Assembly (NCBI GenBank): GCA_958450365.1
Contig: CAUEEP010000732.1
Coordinates: forward strand, 2,721,001 to 2,785,000
Source: Mesorhabditis belari
Taxonomy: Eukaryota > Nematoda > Chromadorea > Rhabditida > Rhabditidae
Length of the DNA: 64,000 bases
Direction of reading: 5' to 3'
How positions within the stretch are numbered: the first letter of the stretch is position 1; the number at the start of each line of letters is the position of its first letter. The notes beneath the pieces were generated by a model. That model was not told where the DNA came from. It searched no databases and worked only from the letters and a program-made list of their open reading frames with translations. The position numbers and the translations under genes were made by a program. This document shows, in pieces, positions 43,891 to 55,084 of this stretch.

Positions 43891-46800
43891 ATGGAAACCT
43901 ATTGCGATGTGGCGACAGAGTTGGTCACATTTCAATCCCCATACCTTTGGTCGACTCTTTCGAAGGGAATCCTTTGCACAGCCTCCATTCCAATCATTCT
44001 CTACCTTTTCTGGACAAAAGTGCTCAATTTATATTCAGAAGTTCATGTGAGTTTGTTTGAATAAAGTTTATTCGACATGAAACATGAAATAATCAAATTA
44101 CAACATAAAGAAGGGAATTTTTATCCCTATTCCCTAAATGTTGTTAAGAAAAGAAATTCAATAATGGGAAAGAGAAGAAATCTTTTATCGAACCCTTAAC
44201 CGGGATCGAACCCTTAACCTGGATCAAACCTTTAACCTGGACCAAACCCTTAACCTGGATCCAACCCTTAACCAGGATCCAACCCTTAACCAGGATCCAA
44301 CCCTTAACCGGGACCAAACCCTTAACCAGGATCGAACCCTTAACCGGGATCCAACCCTTAACCAGGATCAAACCCTTAACCGGGACCAAACCCTTAACCA
44401 GAATCAAACCCTTAACCAGGATCAAACCTTTAACCTGGATCAAACCCTTAACCTGGATCAAACCCCTAATCTGGATCAAACCCCTAACCTGGATCAAACC
44501 CCTAATCTGGATCAAGCCTTTAACCTGGATCAAGCCCTTAACCTGGATCAAGCCCTTAACCTGGATCAAGCCCTTAACCTGGATCAAGCCCTTAACCTGG
44601 ATCAAGCCCTTAACCCATAAGACTAGGAGAGGCTATGATGCCTTAAAAAGAATAGAAAAATGGTAGAAGAAGAGCAAATAGAAGTTGAGAAGATATTAAA
44701 GCTGCATTCTTTCTAAGCATTGCATTGTTTACTTGCAAATCTCTCAAGAAAATAAAATGCATTTCTTCTTAGTTTATCTGAGCAAATTAACTTAGCTTTT
44801 AAAACGTGCCAACTTTTGCAAGCTCATCATCACCCTCTCCTACGTGTTCTTCGGCTATCATAATCATAATCTATCTATCTCTAATGATAACTATAGCTTT
44901 ACTTTCATCTGAACAACATTGAGCCTTTCAGATTCTGCTCATCATGAAGATCATCATCATCCTCTCCTACGGGTTCTTCGGCTCAATTTCACATGTTTCT
45001 TTTAAAGATTTGAATTTCTAAGAGATCCTAAGAAAAAATAAGATTTCAATACACAAATCACGAGCTAAAAATCGTCGTTTTCTTCATTTTTCTCTAAATT
45101 AATTGCTCATATAAGTGATCAAAATCCACAGATTTCCCCTTCACAAATTATCCCACCTGTTTTCTCTTAGAAATCAAAATTTCTTTTCAGTATCTCCAAG
45201 TAATACAATATTTTCTTCACCTAAATGACCCATGTGCTCGGGTTTTTTCGATCTCTTCATGTAATTGGCTTCGAGCGATACAGGTGAGCGAGAAAGATGA
45301 GTCAAAGGAAATAAAAAAAAAAGAGAGTGATCAAAACAATCACAAACCAAGAATAAGGACAAGAACTGAATAAGGAACAGACTGATATTTGCAGCAATTG
45401 GAATCCTTTAGAGTTTAAGAGAAGACTTTAGAAGCCCCTAAAAGATTTTTATTTATCGATTCTAGCAAAACGAGTATCTATGTCGTAGACGATTTGTTAT
45501 AGTTTTGGATTTCAGCCGTCTCAGAATGACGAACTACGTTGTGATCCTAATATACCATAAGAAATTTGTAATCATGCTCGGGAACGGATTGTAGATCAAT
45601 GAGATCAATGAGTAGATCAATGAGATCGACTTGGCATCGCTCGTTTTACTGTGTGACAATCGGCTTAATGACAATTCCCTTCTTTCCCTTCTTTCCCTTC
45701 TTTCCCCTTCAACTCCCACTTAAAGAACAGTTTAACAAAAAGAAATTGAAAGTAGATCCTAAAAACTGAAACAAATTTCGAGAAAATCTAACTGGCTAAA
45801 TTGGCTAGCCGGCTTTCATAGCAAATCGACTGAAATAGAAAATTTTGAGATAAAAAGAAAATTAAGAAAGAGACAAAAAAGACAATTAGAATCCTTTAGA
45901 GTTTAAGAAAAGACAAAGTGATGTGAATGGCTCGAGGGTCCTCTAGCAGACCTAATATTATATTGACTAATAATAGATTGCAAGAGTCCATTTGAAATAA
46001 AAAAACTCAAACCCAGACCTTGAAAATCTTGAAAGAGAGCTTAAAACAAAGTAAGGAACAAGAAAATTCAGTACTAAAAATGTAGAAGTGCTAACTATTT
46101 TCAATATTGTAAATGTTAACAGTAAAGTTATATCTAAGCCGTTCAATTCCACTACTTAAAGAATTCAGAAATAGTTAAAGCTGGAACAAAGAATGGTAGC
46201 TACAGTATCATTATGCGACCAGCGTGAAAGTATGGAAAAATATTGGAGAGTATGGAAGAATACGAAGAGACCGAGATTTTAAATGCTAAGTTCGAGCGCT
46301 CATAAGGTATTAAACTCATTAGCAGTTCCAGAGAGAGCATATAAAAATTGTCTATCAATCTTTTAACGTTTTCATACCAAAGACAACTTCTTTCAATGAA
46401 TAACACTAAATGATCACAAAAAAAGTCATTGAATTGAGCCAAAAAACGTCGACATCCCTCCGGCTAGACCCGAACCCACGACCCCCAGATCCAGAGACCG
46501 CCGCGCTATCCCCCTCGACCACACCTGCCCCTTATCGGTTCGAAAAATTTTCGTACATAGCGACGGATAGAGAGAAAGCCCTCAATGCTATAGTAATTCC
46601 GGCAACATCCCCCCGGTCTAGGTCCGAACCCACGACCCCCAGATCTAGAGACCGCCGCGCTATCCCCTCGACGACAACTGTCCCGCATCAAGTCGAAAAA
46701 TTCTCGTACATAACGACGGACAGAGAGACGGCCCTTAATTCTATAGTAGCCTTTAGAAACCCACCCTTTCAACCCATTTTCAGTATGCGAACACTTTCTC

Positions 46801-49800
46801 CCTGACCTCAACAATGTTTTGTCTTGTCCTTGATGCGGGCATCGCCATTCTTCGTCCATCATTTTATCGAGTTTCTCAACAAATGCTCACAAAAATGATG
46901 CTTTCCATTGTGGTTGGAGGGATTTTCTAAACTATGACAATTTTCTTTCAGATCTTCTCTTTCATTTTCGTTGCCTTCTATTTCTTTTTCGTCGACGTCG
47001 GCCATGACGCCGTTTTGATACATTGTGTTGAGGACGATGATGTGAGTTTTTTTTTTGTATTTTATCGAGTTATTTCTACTCTCACTATACCAGATCGATT
47101 TTCTATAATAAATCGCTTGTAAACTTGGTACTTTCGTATCTTTGCCTCTTGAAAACACGAGAAATATAAATTTCCCCGTCATTTCTAGTTTAGTAAAGAT
47201 AAGGGAAAATAGTTTAAATGACTTTATTAGGTTTAGATTATTAGATTAGATTATTAGATTAGATTATTAGACTTTATTAGATTCATTCTAGCTCAACTCT
47301 ATTTAAAACCAGATCAAAATTTGAATCAAACAATCTCGACTTCAAAGATGTTAAAGATCAATTTGCATATTACCGTCATTATTCTAATAGACGCCCGGAG
47401 GACGTAGTCTAACTTTAAGCACCTCGTTCTCAGCCCCGTTTTCTGCTACAGTGTGCACTTAGGTACCAAACGATAGCCCCAAATCCCAGCTATATCTTGC
47501 CAGCAAACAAATAAGAAATAAATTACTGAAGAAATTTTGGGACTACGCGACTGGACGGAGGGGTAATTTGTTGACGGGACAAAGATAAGTATTAGGTTGC
47601 AAAGAAAGTTCTCGCAAAAAGTTTGTACCGAGATTTCTCAAAAACCAAGCCATCAATTCTTCCCAAATTTTTTTGATAAACTATATTTCAAAAAGATTTT
47701 GACAAAACAATTAGAGTTGGCTTTAGGAAAAAAAAGAGATTTTTCAGCTGAAGTGACTTGGTCACCTTTTGAGTGACCGAGACTTTAGACAAGTTTTTAT
47801 TGGGTTAATGAATAGGCAATGGGTCCTATTCAAAATCTGAAATGAATTACTTAAAATAGGGAAAATTTATGATTAAGACAGATTTGATTTAATGCTTTAA
47901 CTTTTCAGAATCATTTATTTTAGCGAAGACACTCAGTGCAAAGAAGATGACATGAAAAAAATTATTTCTTGAAATACAGCTTCCTTGTAAAGAAATTTGT
48001 TGGCCAAAAATAGAGATTATAGAGCGTATTGCTCATTTATGCTAGCTTTATCTTATAAGAAAGCTTTATCGTTTTCTGATGCAAAAAGTGATCTGAATTT
48101 AAGCTGAAAAATAATACTTTTCTTCAAAAATCTCTAAAATTTTGCGGGAAAGCTGCACCCATTTTTTTTACGAGTAATTTCTTGGAGTCCACTTGTAAAT
48201 AATAGAACAAAATCTCCTTGAATTCGTGGATTCGTTTTTAAGAAATTTCAGTCAAACTTTTTCCGAGAACTTTCTTTCCAACTTAATAGAATTAAATAGC
48301 AAATAGATCAATAAAACTCGAGTTCCAGATCATAGTTTGAGTCTATCTAGTTAGAGCTAGAAGCTAGAGCTAGAAGCTAGAGCTAGAGCTAGAAGCTAGA
48401 GCTAGAGCTAGAAGCTAGAGCTAGAGCTAGAAGCTAGAGCTAGAGCTAGAAGCAGAGCCAGGCCAGAAGCAGAGCAGAGCAGAAGCTAGAGCCAGAGCAG
48501 AAGCAGAGCCTAGAGCCAGAAGCAGGCTAGAGCCAGAAGCCGGCAGGGCTAGAACGGCCAGAGCGAAGCCAGAGCAGAGCAGAAGCCACAGCCAGAGCCG
48601 AGCAGAGCAGAAGCCAGAGCCAGAGCCGAAGCCGGCGAGCCAGAAGCCAGAAGCAGAGCCGAGCCGAAGCTAGGCTGAGCCAGAAGCAGAGCAGAGCCGA
48701 AGCCAGAGCAGAGCCAGAAGCACAGCCGGCCAGAGCAGAGCCAGAAGCAGAGCCAGAGCTGAAGCAGAGCAGAGCAGAGCCAGCAGAAGCAGAGCCAGAG
48801 CAGAAGCCGGGCTAGGCTGAAGCAGAGCAGAGCAGAAGCACAGCAGAGCTAGAAGCTAGGTCTAAACCTGGCTCTGGTAGACTTACTAATGTTGTAGTAT
48901 AATTTTGAAAATCTCTAAAATTTTATGAGAAAGCTGCACTCATTTCTTTTACGAGTCTTGGAATCGATTTATAAATAATAGAATAAAATCTTCTTGAATT
49001 TGTGGATTCGTTTTTAAGAAATTCTAGTCAAACTTTTTCCGAGAACTTTCTTTCTAACCTAATAGCTCGATCTTGTTGGTAAATAGAAGTAGGCAACTAA
49101 ATCAAACTCTGTCTTATTTCCAGGGTACCTACTTTGAGCCAAATTTTTTACACAACTCATCATAACTTTCTTTCAAGCCAATCTTTATGATTTTAGTGTC
49201 ATTTTTTTTACCGCTACCGCTACCGTATACCTCAAGTTTGTAGATATTACAGTAATTCAAGTAGGTAGTTGATCGTAAAATCAACTCACTTTTTGTAGAG
49301 CTTTTGCTTGTTTGATTTAAACCGGATTACGCTAAAGTTTTGTTTTGTTTTTCGCATGAATCTAAAGAAAGTCTGTAAAAATTGACTTAAAATTAAAATG
49401 AAGCAAAGCCAATTTCATTAAAAGGCTAGAAAAAAGAAATCTCAATGCCTATAATTTCAGCAAACTCGTGTCTCAGCTCTTGTCATGTCAATTCTTACAA
49501 TCATTCTCGACCTTTTCACCCTTTGTGGCGTCTTCTCATTATGGCTTTTCTGTAGGAGAAAATTGAGGTTTGTTCGTGAACGCGAAAATTATAGTGTACT
49601 ATGTTTAGACAAAAAAAAAAAAAAAAAAAAGTAAAACAAAATCACTGTTTAGTGTAAGCTATTTTAGATTGTCGTAGGGAGAAATTAGATAAAAAAAGAA
49701 AATGGTAATTAGACGAGAAATTCAGAGCACCGACAATGGACGTGAACGAGCGATTCCAGTTGAGACTTTCATTTACAGGTTTTACGAAAAATTTTGATAA

Positions 49801-50524
49801 TCTCAAAATAGCTTCAAAAAAAGTTCAAAAAAAGTTTTAAGTTTTCTAGAGAGCTCATAAAGCTTTATCTCGACCACCTTTATAATTTGCAAAGATTCGA
49901 ATTTGACTCTTTTACAGTAAATCCTAGACGCAATATCGGATTATTGATGAATCTACAGTAATTCGCAGTTTCTGCAATCTATAGTAATCTCAAACTGTAC
50001 AAATCCACTACTCTTTTCACAGTAAGCTGACACTTCTTTTCAGTGTTGACAACATTCGGTCCGGTGGTGGCTGTGCACACTTTCTTTCTCGTCGAATACA
50101 ATCTTCTTTATGGGGCATTGCGAATGGCATCAATCTCGTTGATGACCTCAAAGATTTGGCAGGGAATTTTGACGGTAAGCCAGATTAGATATAGAGCAAC
50201 CATTAAGTAACACGAGCTTATCGAATCTCATTCCAAATTTCAGTTAACCCCTCTCTACACCGTGACCTGCCCACTTCTCGTTCGTTACTTCATCAACCGA
50301 AGCAAAGAACAGTGAGTTGCCGCAAAAAAACTTTACGAACTTTAAAGAGTTTTAGACGAAATGTCGAAATCAATCGCAAAATTCGCCCCACCGGTAAAGA
50401 CTCGACGGCTTCGGTGCATTTGCATTTTGAGGAATTGAAAAAATCTTGGGAATTTCCCATTGAAACCCCGAAAGTGAAAGTGACATTTTACGGTCGAAAT
50501 CATCGAGTTATCGGGAAGTCATAA
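43891..50524 (+). CDS. SRA/SRAB-like nematode chemoreceptor (7TM)
   Basis: Nine exons join in phase: 43891-44046, 44932-44994, 46784-46912, 46952-47041, 49461-49567, 49726-49778, 50044-50174, 50244-50311, 50356-50524. They give 321 residues. Features fit the sra/srab/srb branch: Cys and A-T-E near the N terminus (YCDVATELV), TM1 ending YSEVH, TM3 with SLTSTMFCLVLDAGIAILRP (equivalent of the A-I-E-R-x-x-A-T position), the loop NERFQLRLSFTVL (equivalent of L-S-x-R-Y-Q), and PLYTVTCPLLVRYF for TM7. Such receptors sit in chemosensory cilia; no ligand is known here. The 63-nt exon at 44932 is the least certain, but it supplies TM2 and keeps the frame. Introns 1 to 4 are enlarged by minisatellites, tRNA-derived repeats and mariner-type elements. 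The tail is long and basic (about 55 residues). Confidence 0.8.
44180..44612. repeat. 18-bp minisatellite ATCAAACCCTTAACCTGG
   Basis: About 24 moderately diverged units lie in intron 1 of the chemoreceptor gene. The 18-bp length keeps the minus strand open for 153 codons (LIQVKG cycle). No start or splice context supports translation. Confidence 0.93.
46441..46745 (-). repeat. Tandem pair of tRNA-derived SINE-like units
   Basis: Two units, about 46441-46590 and 46600-46745, read on the minus strand. Each has a tRNA-like head (GGTCGAGGGGATAGCGCGGC and GTCGTGGGTTCG) and a second conserved segment (TCCGTCGYTATGTACGARAA). They differ by point changes and small indels. The tRNA-like part has a good A box and B box but no pairing acceptor stem, so it is a SINE-type repeat rather than a tRNA gene. 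The last intron bases before the exon at 46784 lie just beyond it. Confidence 0.7.
47594..48286. mobile_element. Mariner-type non-autonomous element, 693 bp
   Basis: The inverted ends read TTAGGTTGCAAAGAAAGTTC, continuing TCGCAAAAAGTTTG, against CAAACTTTTTCCGAGAACTT, continuing TCTTTCCAACTTAA, flanked by TA. TTAGGTTG marks the mariner clade. There is no open transposase frame; the interior is AT-rich. Confidence 0.88.
48346..48870. repeat. GCTAGAGCTAGAA / AGCAGAGCC degenerate array
   Basis: The left part is a clean AGAAGCTAGAGCTAGAGCT array. Toward the right, the motif drifts to CAGAGC, CAGAAGC and GCCGG words with sharply higher GC content. It is purine-rich on the plus strand over more than 500 bp. 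Confidence 0.85.
48903..49062. mobile_element. Right-end fragment of the 693-bp mariner-type element
   Basis: The last 160 bp match 48125-48286 closely, ending CTTTCTTTCTAACCTAA then TA. The left side is missing. This copy keeps TAACCTAA, the better terminal sequence. Confidence 0.85.
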
Positions 50525-50736
50525 AATTTTCCCTAACCGCATTTCTGAACATTTTATTTATTTAACATGTCTGAACAATATCACAGATCAAAAAAAAAAG
50601 ATAAGGTCATTGACAAAGAATTGAACTGCAAATCCGCAAACAATTTCATATCACAAGAAAACGAAGTAAAAAATACCCAGATCCATCCCTAGAAGAGATC
50701 AGGAAGTGAGCAATATGCAAAAGTAACAAAAAAAAC

Positions 50737-52684
50737 TTATTCAAGATGAGGTCGTTCGGGTAAAAATTCAGTGCAGCTTCTCGGCAACCATCCCTTTGCA
50801 TCCGATCCTTGTTTGAATCCATAAAGCCAACGCTAAATAGTAAGACTTTAAAAAGCTCTAAAATATATAAGGGATGAAAGATGAGTGCACGACAAAACTT
50901 TTGATTCATAATTTTATCTAAAAAGTCAACAAACTTTGTTTCCTCCGGTGACAATCCACGTTTCGCCTTCTTTGATTTCCATTCTTGGTTGATCGGATAA
51001 CGGTTGGCAAATGCAAGCGATGGGTGCCGCTCGAATCGCACTAAAATTCCAAGGTAAGTGGGACTCAAGAATACTTTCCTTTCCCGATTTATTCAACTCA
51101 CCCGCAATAGCCGCCTCGAGATGACTTTGTGATCCGAACAAATCTCGCATGACTGCGCTTCAATTTCTTTTGTCGTAGTTGTTCTTCCTAAATAAATAGA
51201 TTGTAAGACTGCAAAACAAAATGATTCGTAAAAGTCGCTAACCGAAAAGGTAAACTGCGTGCAATCTCCTCGAATCGGCCACCAAACGCCATTACCACTT
51301 TGCTTGCCTTTGAAATTCGCCAGAACCTAAATGAAACAAACGATTCAAAAAAGAAATTTCATTACCTCTGCAATATTTCTCCTCCAACCAATCTCGTACG
51401 GATAAACAAAAATTGTCCCTCGATATTTCTCTTCTTTCATTCGCGAACGTGCTTTGTCGACTAAAAAGTTAAAGTTAAAAGGTTAAAAAGGATTAAAAGT
51501 ACTAAAAAGATAAACGAACAAATATACTCCTCGACTCCGGTTTTATTATTGCGAATATAGCGAGCCTGGAACAACAGAAGAGCCGAAAGAGCAACGGTGA
51601 CACCGAGCGCAAGAGCCAAAGCAGCAACAGTCACTAAAGAAAACCTTTGAGAAATTTTATTAAAGTCAAATTATTTCAAAATAAACACTAACGAACCCAA
51701 GAGGGAAGTAATCGTCATCTCAATAATTGGATCTGTTCCATCTCCAAATCGAAGATACCAACCCTAAAAACATTGCCTTTAAGACTGTAAGAAAACCCTA
51801 GATGTAAGCATGCATGATTTCGGTATAATTTTTAAAAAGATGTCACCGATGAATAAAGGCTTTTAAAAGTCAATTTGATAATTTTTGTTGTTTTAACCAA
51901 AATCAAAAAAATTACAATATGAATTGCATGATAAATGGACATTCCAAGAATGATCGTCGCATGTGCACATCCAATAATCGCCGCAATGAGGAATCGAACG
52001 AAGAAGGCGTGATTTCGATGACCGACACAATTGTTGATCCACACTAACCAAAAGAAATTAGCTTTGCTTTTTACAAAAAAAACGTACAGCAATGGTGATC
52101 CATCTTCAGTACACAACGACCACATTTACTACAGTGATGAGAACGGGGCGGCTTGTATCCGTCACAGATTCGACACCATTGTAAACGTTTTGAAATGTCG
52201 CCTTTAATCTAAAACAGGCATTAAAGTGTTATAAAGCTTTACAATGAGATCCCAAACAATTACTCAACGTTATTTGCTCAAATTCAGCAATTCAAAAAGC
52301 AAAAGCTTTTACCTCGACTTCGGGATCGATTTTCCATTTCTTTGGCACATAGCCACCACCAACTTTTGCAGCCAAGATGAAGTTATTCAGAGTTGCGTAA
52401 TTCCAAGAGAGAAAAATCTGAATTTAGAGCAAACTTTAAGATAAATAATACAGAACTTACAAAGAAATGGATGAATGATCCAATTGTGGCAAGTGGCCAC
52501 CACATCGTGTGCATGTACACTGTAACTGTACCAACCTAAACTGATATTGAGTTGAACTTAAAAAATCCTTTTCACTCACATAAAATATTATCGCCAAAGC
52601 CACCATCGGTCCAATCGCAAACAGTCTCTTTGGTAATGCAAGACCATAATCGCGTTCTTGTATTTCTAAAGTTCGACAATCCAT
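50737..52684 (-). CDS. ZDHHC6-type palmitoyltransferase
   Basis: This is an ER-type S-acyltransferase that attaches palmitate to cysteines of client proteins. The start is the ATG at 52684 (MDCRTLEIQ); the stop is at 50737. Exon 1 is 52580-52684. Order: TM1 ([17 protein letters not shown]), TM2 ([15 protein letters not shown]), VPKKWKIDP, then the Cys-rich zinc domain [20 protein letters not shown] and [21 protein letters not shown]3/TM4 ([13 protein letters not shown]), then [11 protein letters not shown] and [18 protein letters not shown]-terminal SH3-like part with [16 protein letters not shown] and RWLYGF...GWLPRSC closes the protein. This whole order, including the SH3-like tail, is that of ZDHHC6 rather than other DHHC enzymes. 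The residue after DHHC is Leu, where Pro is usual; it arises at a splice junction whose GTACGT donor and TTAG acceptor look sound. Confidence 0.92.
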
Positions 52685-52710
52685 TCTCAAAAAGCTCAAC
52701 TCAAAAGTGA

Positions 52711-53056
52711 TCACTCCGAAACACAAGTTTCAATTTTCGAATGTTCTATTATACCTGATATTCCAGTCGGCCAATCAGGTGCTTCGACGATTCCTACCTA
52801 AAATGCAAACTTTTAGATCATAATAAAAACAAAGTAAACCTACTACTGCTTAAATTTTCAAAAACTGCAATGAGATAAAAATAAATCTTACTTCATGGAG
52901 CGGCGGCTCAACGGGCGGGACTGGTGGAGGCAAATTCTCGTCTTCTTCGGATTCACCACTTGACGACATTTCTTCATCTTCTGCCGAATCTCCCTTTGTT
53001 TCGCTTTGCACTGTTGAATCATTGCCCTTTCGCCTTCTTATTGTTTCATCGGGCAT
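52711..53056 (-). CDS. Small acidic protein (83 aa), unrecognised
   Basis: There are two exons: 52892-53056 and 52711-52797 (GTAAGA donor, TTTTAG acceptor). The N-terminal half is charged and disordered (RRRKGNDST, EDEEMSSSGESEEDEN, then PPPVPPVEPPLHE). The C-terminal part reads VGIVEAPDWPTGIS. There is no membrane segment. The stop lies 26 bp upstream of the ZDHHC6 start codon on the same strand, so both are probably on one transcript or in a tight operon. I do not recognise the family. A GTATAA after GIS could be an unused donor, so the C terminus is less sure. Confidence 0.55.
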
Positions 53057-53416
53057 CTTCTTAAAAATAATGTTTAGAAAGAATTCATGAAAGCGGTCAA
53101 TGGTGAAGTTTTATTGAAGAAGAATAATTTGACAAGGTGGCCTTTAGAGCACACTTTTTACGTGTTGTGGTTGTATGGTTGTGTAGCCTTGCGAAGTTAT
53201 CAGTTTTGTAAGGACTTCTTCTGTGTCATTCTAATATGGTAACAAACAATTTAACATTACTTACCAGGTTGCAACAGCTAAACATAGAACTGGCCAAAAT
53301 ATCTATTTCGCAAAATTTAGAAAATTCCACAAATAAACTTTGATGTACACAGTTGGAGTCTACCTCAACAACAAGAACAACAATAACGCAAAAATACTTT
53401 ATTCGACAGACACAAT

Positions 53417-54763
53417 TTATTTGATGAGCAGCGGCACGATGATTGAATCTTTTTGAACGTCTTCTCGCTTGAACACTTCCGCAACCTTTCCCGAATCGCT
53501 GGCACTTTCTGCCTAAAGTCTCAAATTGAAGCATAAACCAGGTGAAAGCCAACCTTGTCCAATTTGATGACATCAATTACAAGTTTGTTGGGTCGTTTTG
53601 CAGGAGGAACTGTTTGAGTGATGAATATCTCTAGATCCCCGCCAACAGCAACACTTCCATAAACCGGTTGAATCCTTAAAACTAATTAATATTGTTTTAT
53701 CTGTTGCTTTCAATATAGAATTATCCAAGCCCTACTTGAAAGTCGTGTTGTCCGAGCATTTCAACTTGACCACGTAGATTTGAGCGGCCTTCTTGTTTGA
53801 AATGATTAACTTTTGTGTCATCTCTTTTTGTTCCCACGTCAATTGTAGAGGGTTTACTTCCAACTCACCTAAATAAATGTACTATGAAAAGTTGTAATTG
53901 CAAGTGATACCTTCATATTTCTTCACTTTGACCGTTGCATCCGTCTTCTCTGTGCCTTTGGTTGTTCCTTGTGCTGTCTTGAGGACTAACTCATCAGCTG
54001 ATTTCGTTGGCACTTCTTTTGAAGCAGGGACAAGTAGTGCTGCTCCAGCTGCCACAAGCGTCGTCATTTCTTCTCGTCTTTTGTCTTTCAACTAAACAAC
54101 ACTCTACGATGCTGTCACTCAAGTCAACGAACATTCTTCGCTTCTTCTTCGTCTTCAGCGGCCGTTTTGGTTTCTTTCATAGCATTTTCCAGGTTTGGTT
54201 CGTTTTCCGTGTTCTGAGGATCTGCCTGTAAAAACCCAATTTATAACTTACAACAAATAAATATTATAATCACCTTTTTCTCCGGAGTTGATGCATCCTT
54301 GCTCTAAAACAAAAATTTCAATGGTATAGAAAATGAGGAAATTCACTTTAACGATTTCTGGCGTAGTGGCATCTCGACTCATGTTGTTCTTGATCGGCTT
54401 TTGTTCTACACCCAATTTTTTCATTGTTCTCGTAGCTCCACTAGTTTTCTCCGAAAGTGCATCCGTATTCTAAAAAGACAAATATTAAGTTTTTAAACAA
54501 ACAAAAACCTTTTGAGAGTTCACATCTGATGCTGAAATCACATCGTTCGGGTTCTTTTTTCGACTCGCACATCCGGTAGCCACTTAAATAAAATAATTGA
54601 GAAATAAATTAAGGCTCACAAATGATGAAGAAGCACAGTGAAACGAGATTAAACGCCACAAGGTTGACGTTATCCCTGAAAAAAAGATTCGTTTGATTAA
54701 AGAGTAACAAATGTATTAGAATGATTCAAAGTTTACAAAAGCGCAGGAAAAAACTCACATCAT
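53417..54763 (-). CDS. Membrane-anchored MSP-domain protein
   Basis: The start is taken at 54763 because ATG-AT splices in phase to exon 2 (acceptor at 54676) to give MMDNVNLVAFNLVSLCFF. An upstream ATG at 54833 goes out of frame at both available donors. N-terminal membrane anchor (residues about 5-22), then a long Lys/Thr/Glu-rich linker (SRDATTPEIV, ATVKVKKYEG). A C-terminal major-sperm-protein fold follows: LEVNPLQLTW, KLIISNKKAAQIYVVKLKCS, FKVIQPVYGSVAVGG, PNKLVIDVI and a last strand SIIVPLLIK. MSP domains form immunoglobulin-like dimers, and in membrane-anchored (VAP-like) forms bind partner peptides. The FFAT-binding residues cannot be judged here. Last exon about 53417-53511; AATAAA overlaps the stop region. 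It lies between SNAPC4 and the small acidic gene on the same strand. Confidence 0.8.
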
Positions 54764-55084
54764 ATCTACAAGCCGATGTGTAAGCAAACAGAAATGCGAA
54801 ATGACGAGTTGAGAATTTTGAGAACGTTGTCATCTTAATGCAAAATTGGCAAGTTTATGTTAATTTTACAAGCAATCAATCGATTTTCTTCCGGACATTT
54901 TAAAATTTCACGAAAGTGGCCAGGTCACAACACCTGCATAAACTTCTTAAACATTTATCTGAATAAACAATAAAAACTATTAAGTAAAATAAAAAAATAA
55001 AATTCAAAAAGTCAGCAACAAGAATAAAGTCATAACGAAGCAGTATGAATAAACAATAAAACGAAAGCAGAAAAGTACACGAAC

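Noticed and set aside
44144..44605. 153-codon minus-strand ORF with LIQVKG repeats
   Set aside because: It is an 18-bp minisatellite in an intron of the plus-strand chemoreceptor gene.
46410..46862. Overlapping ORFs of 118 and 131 codons
   Set aside because: They read through two tRNA-derived repeat units, one on each strand.
54759..54833. Start of the MSP-domain gene at the upstream ATG (MTTFSKFSTRH)
   Set aside because: Neither available donor keeps that frame into exon 2, whereas the ATG at 54763 does.
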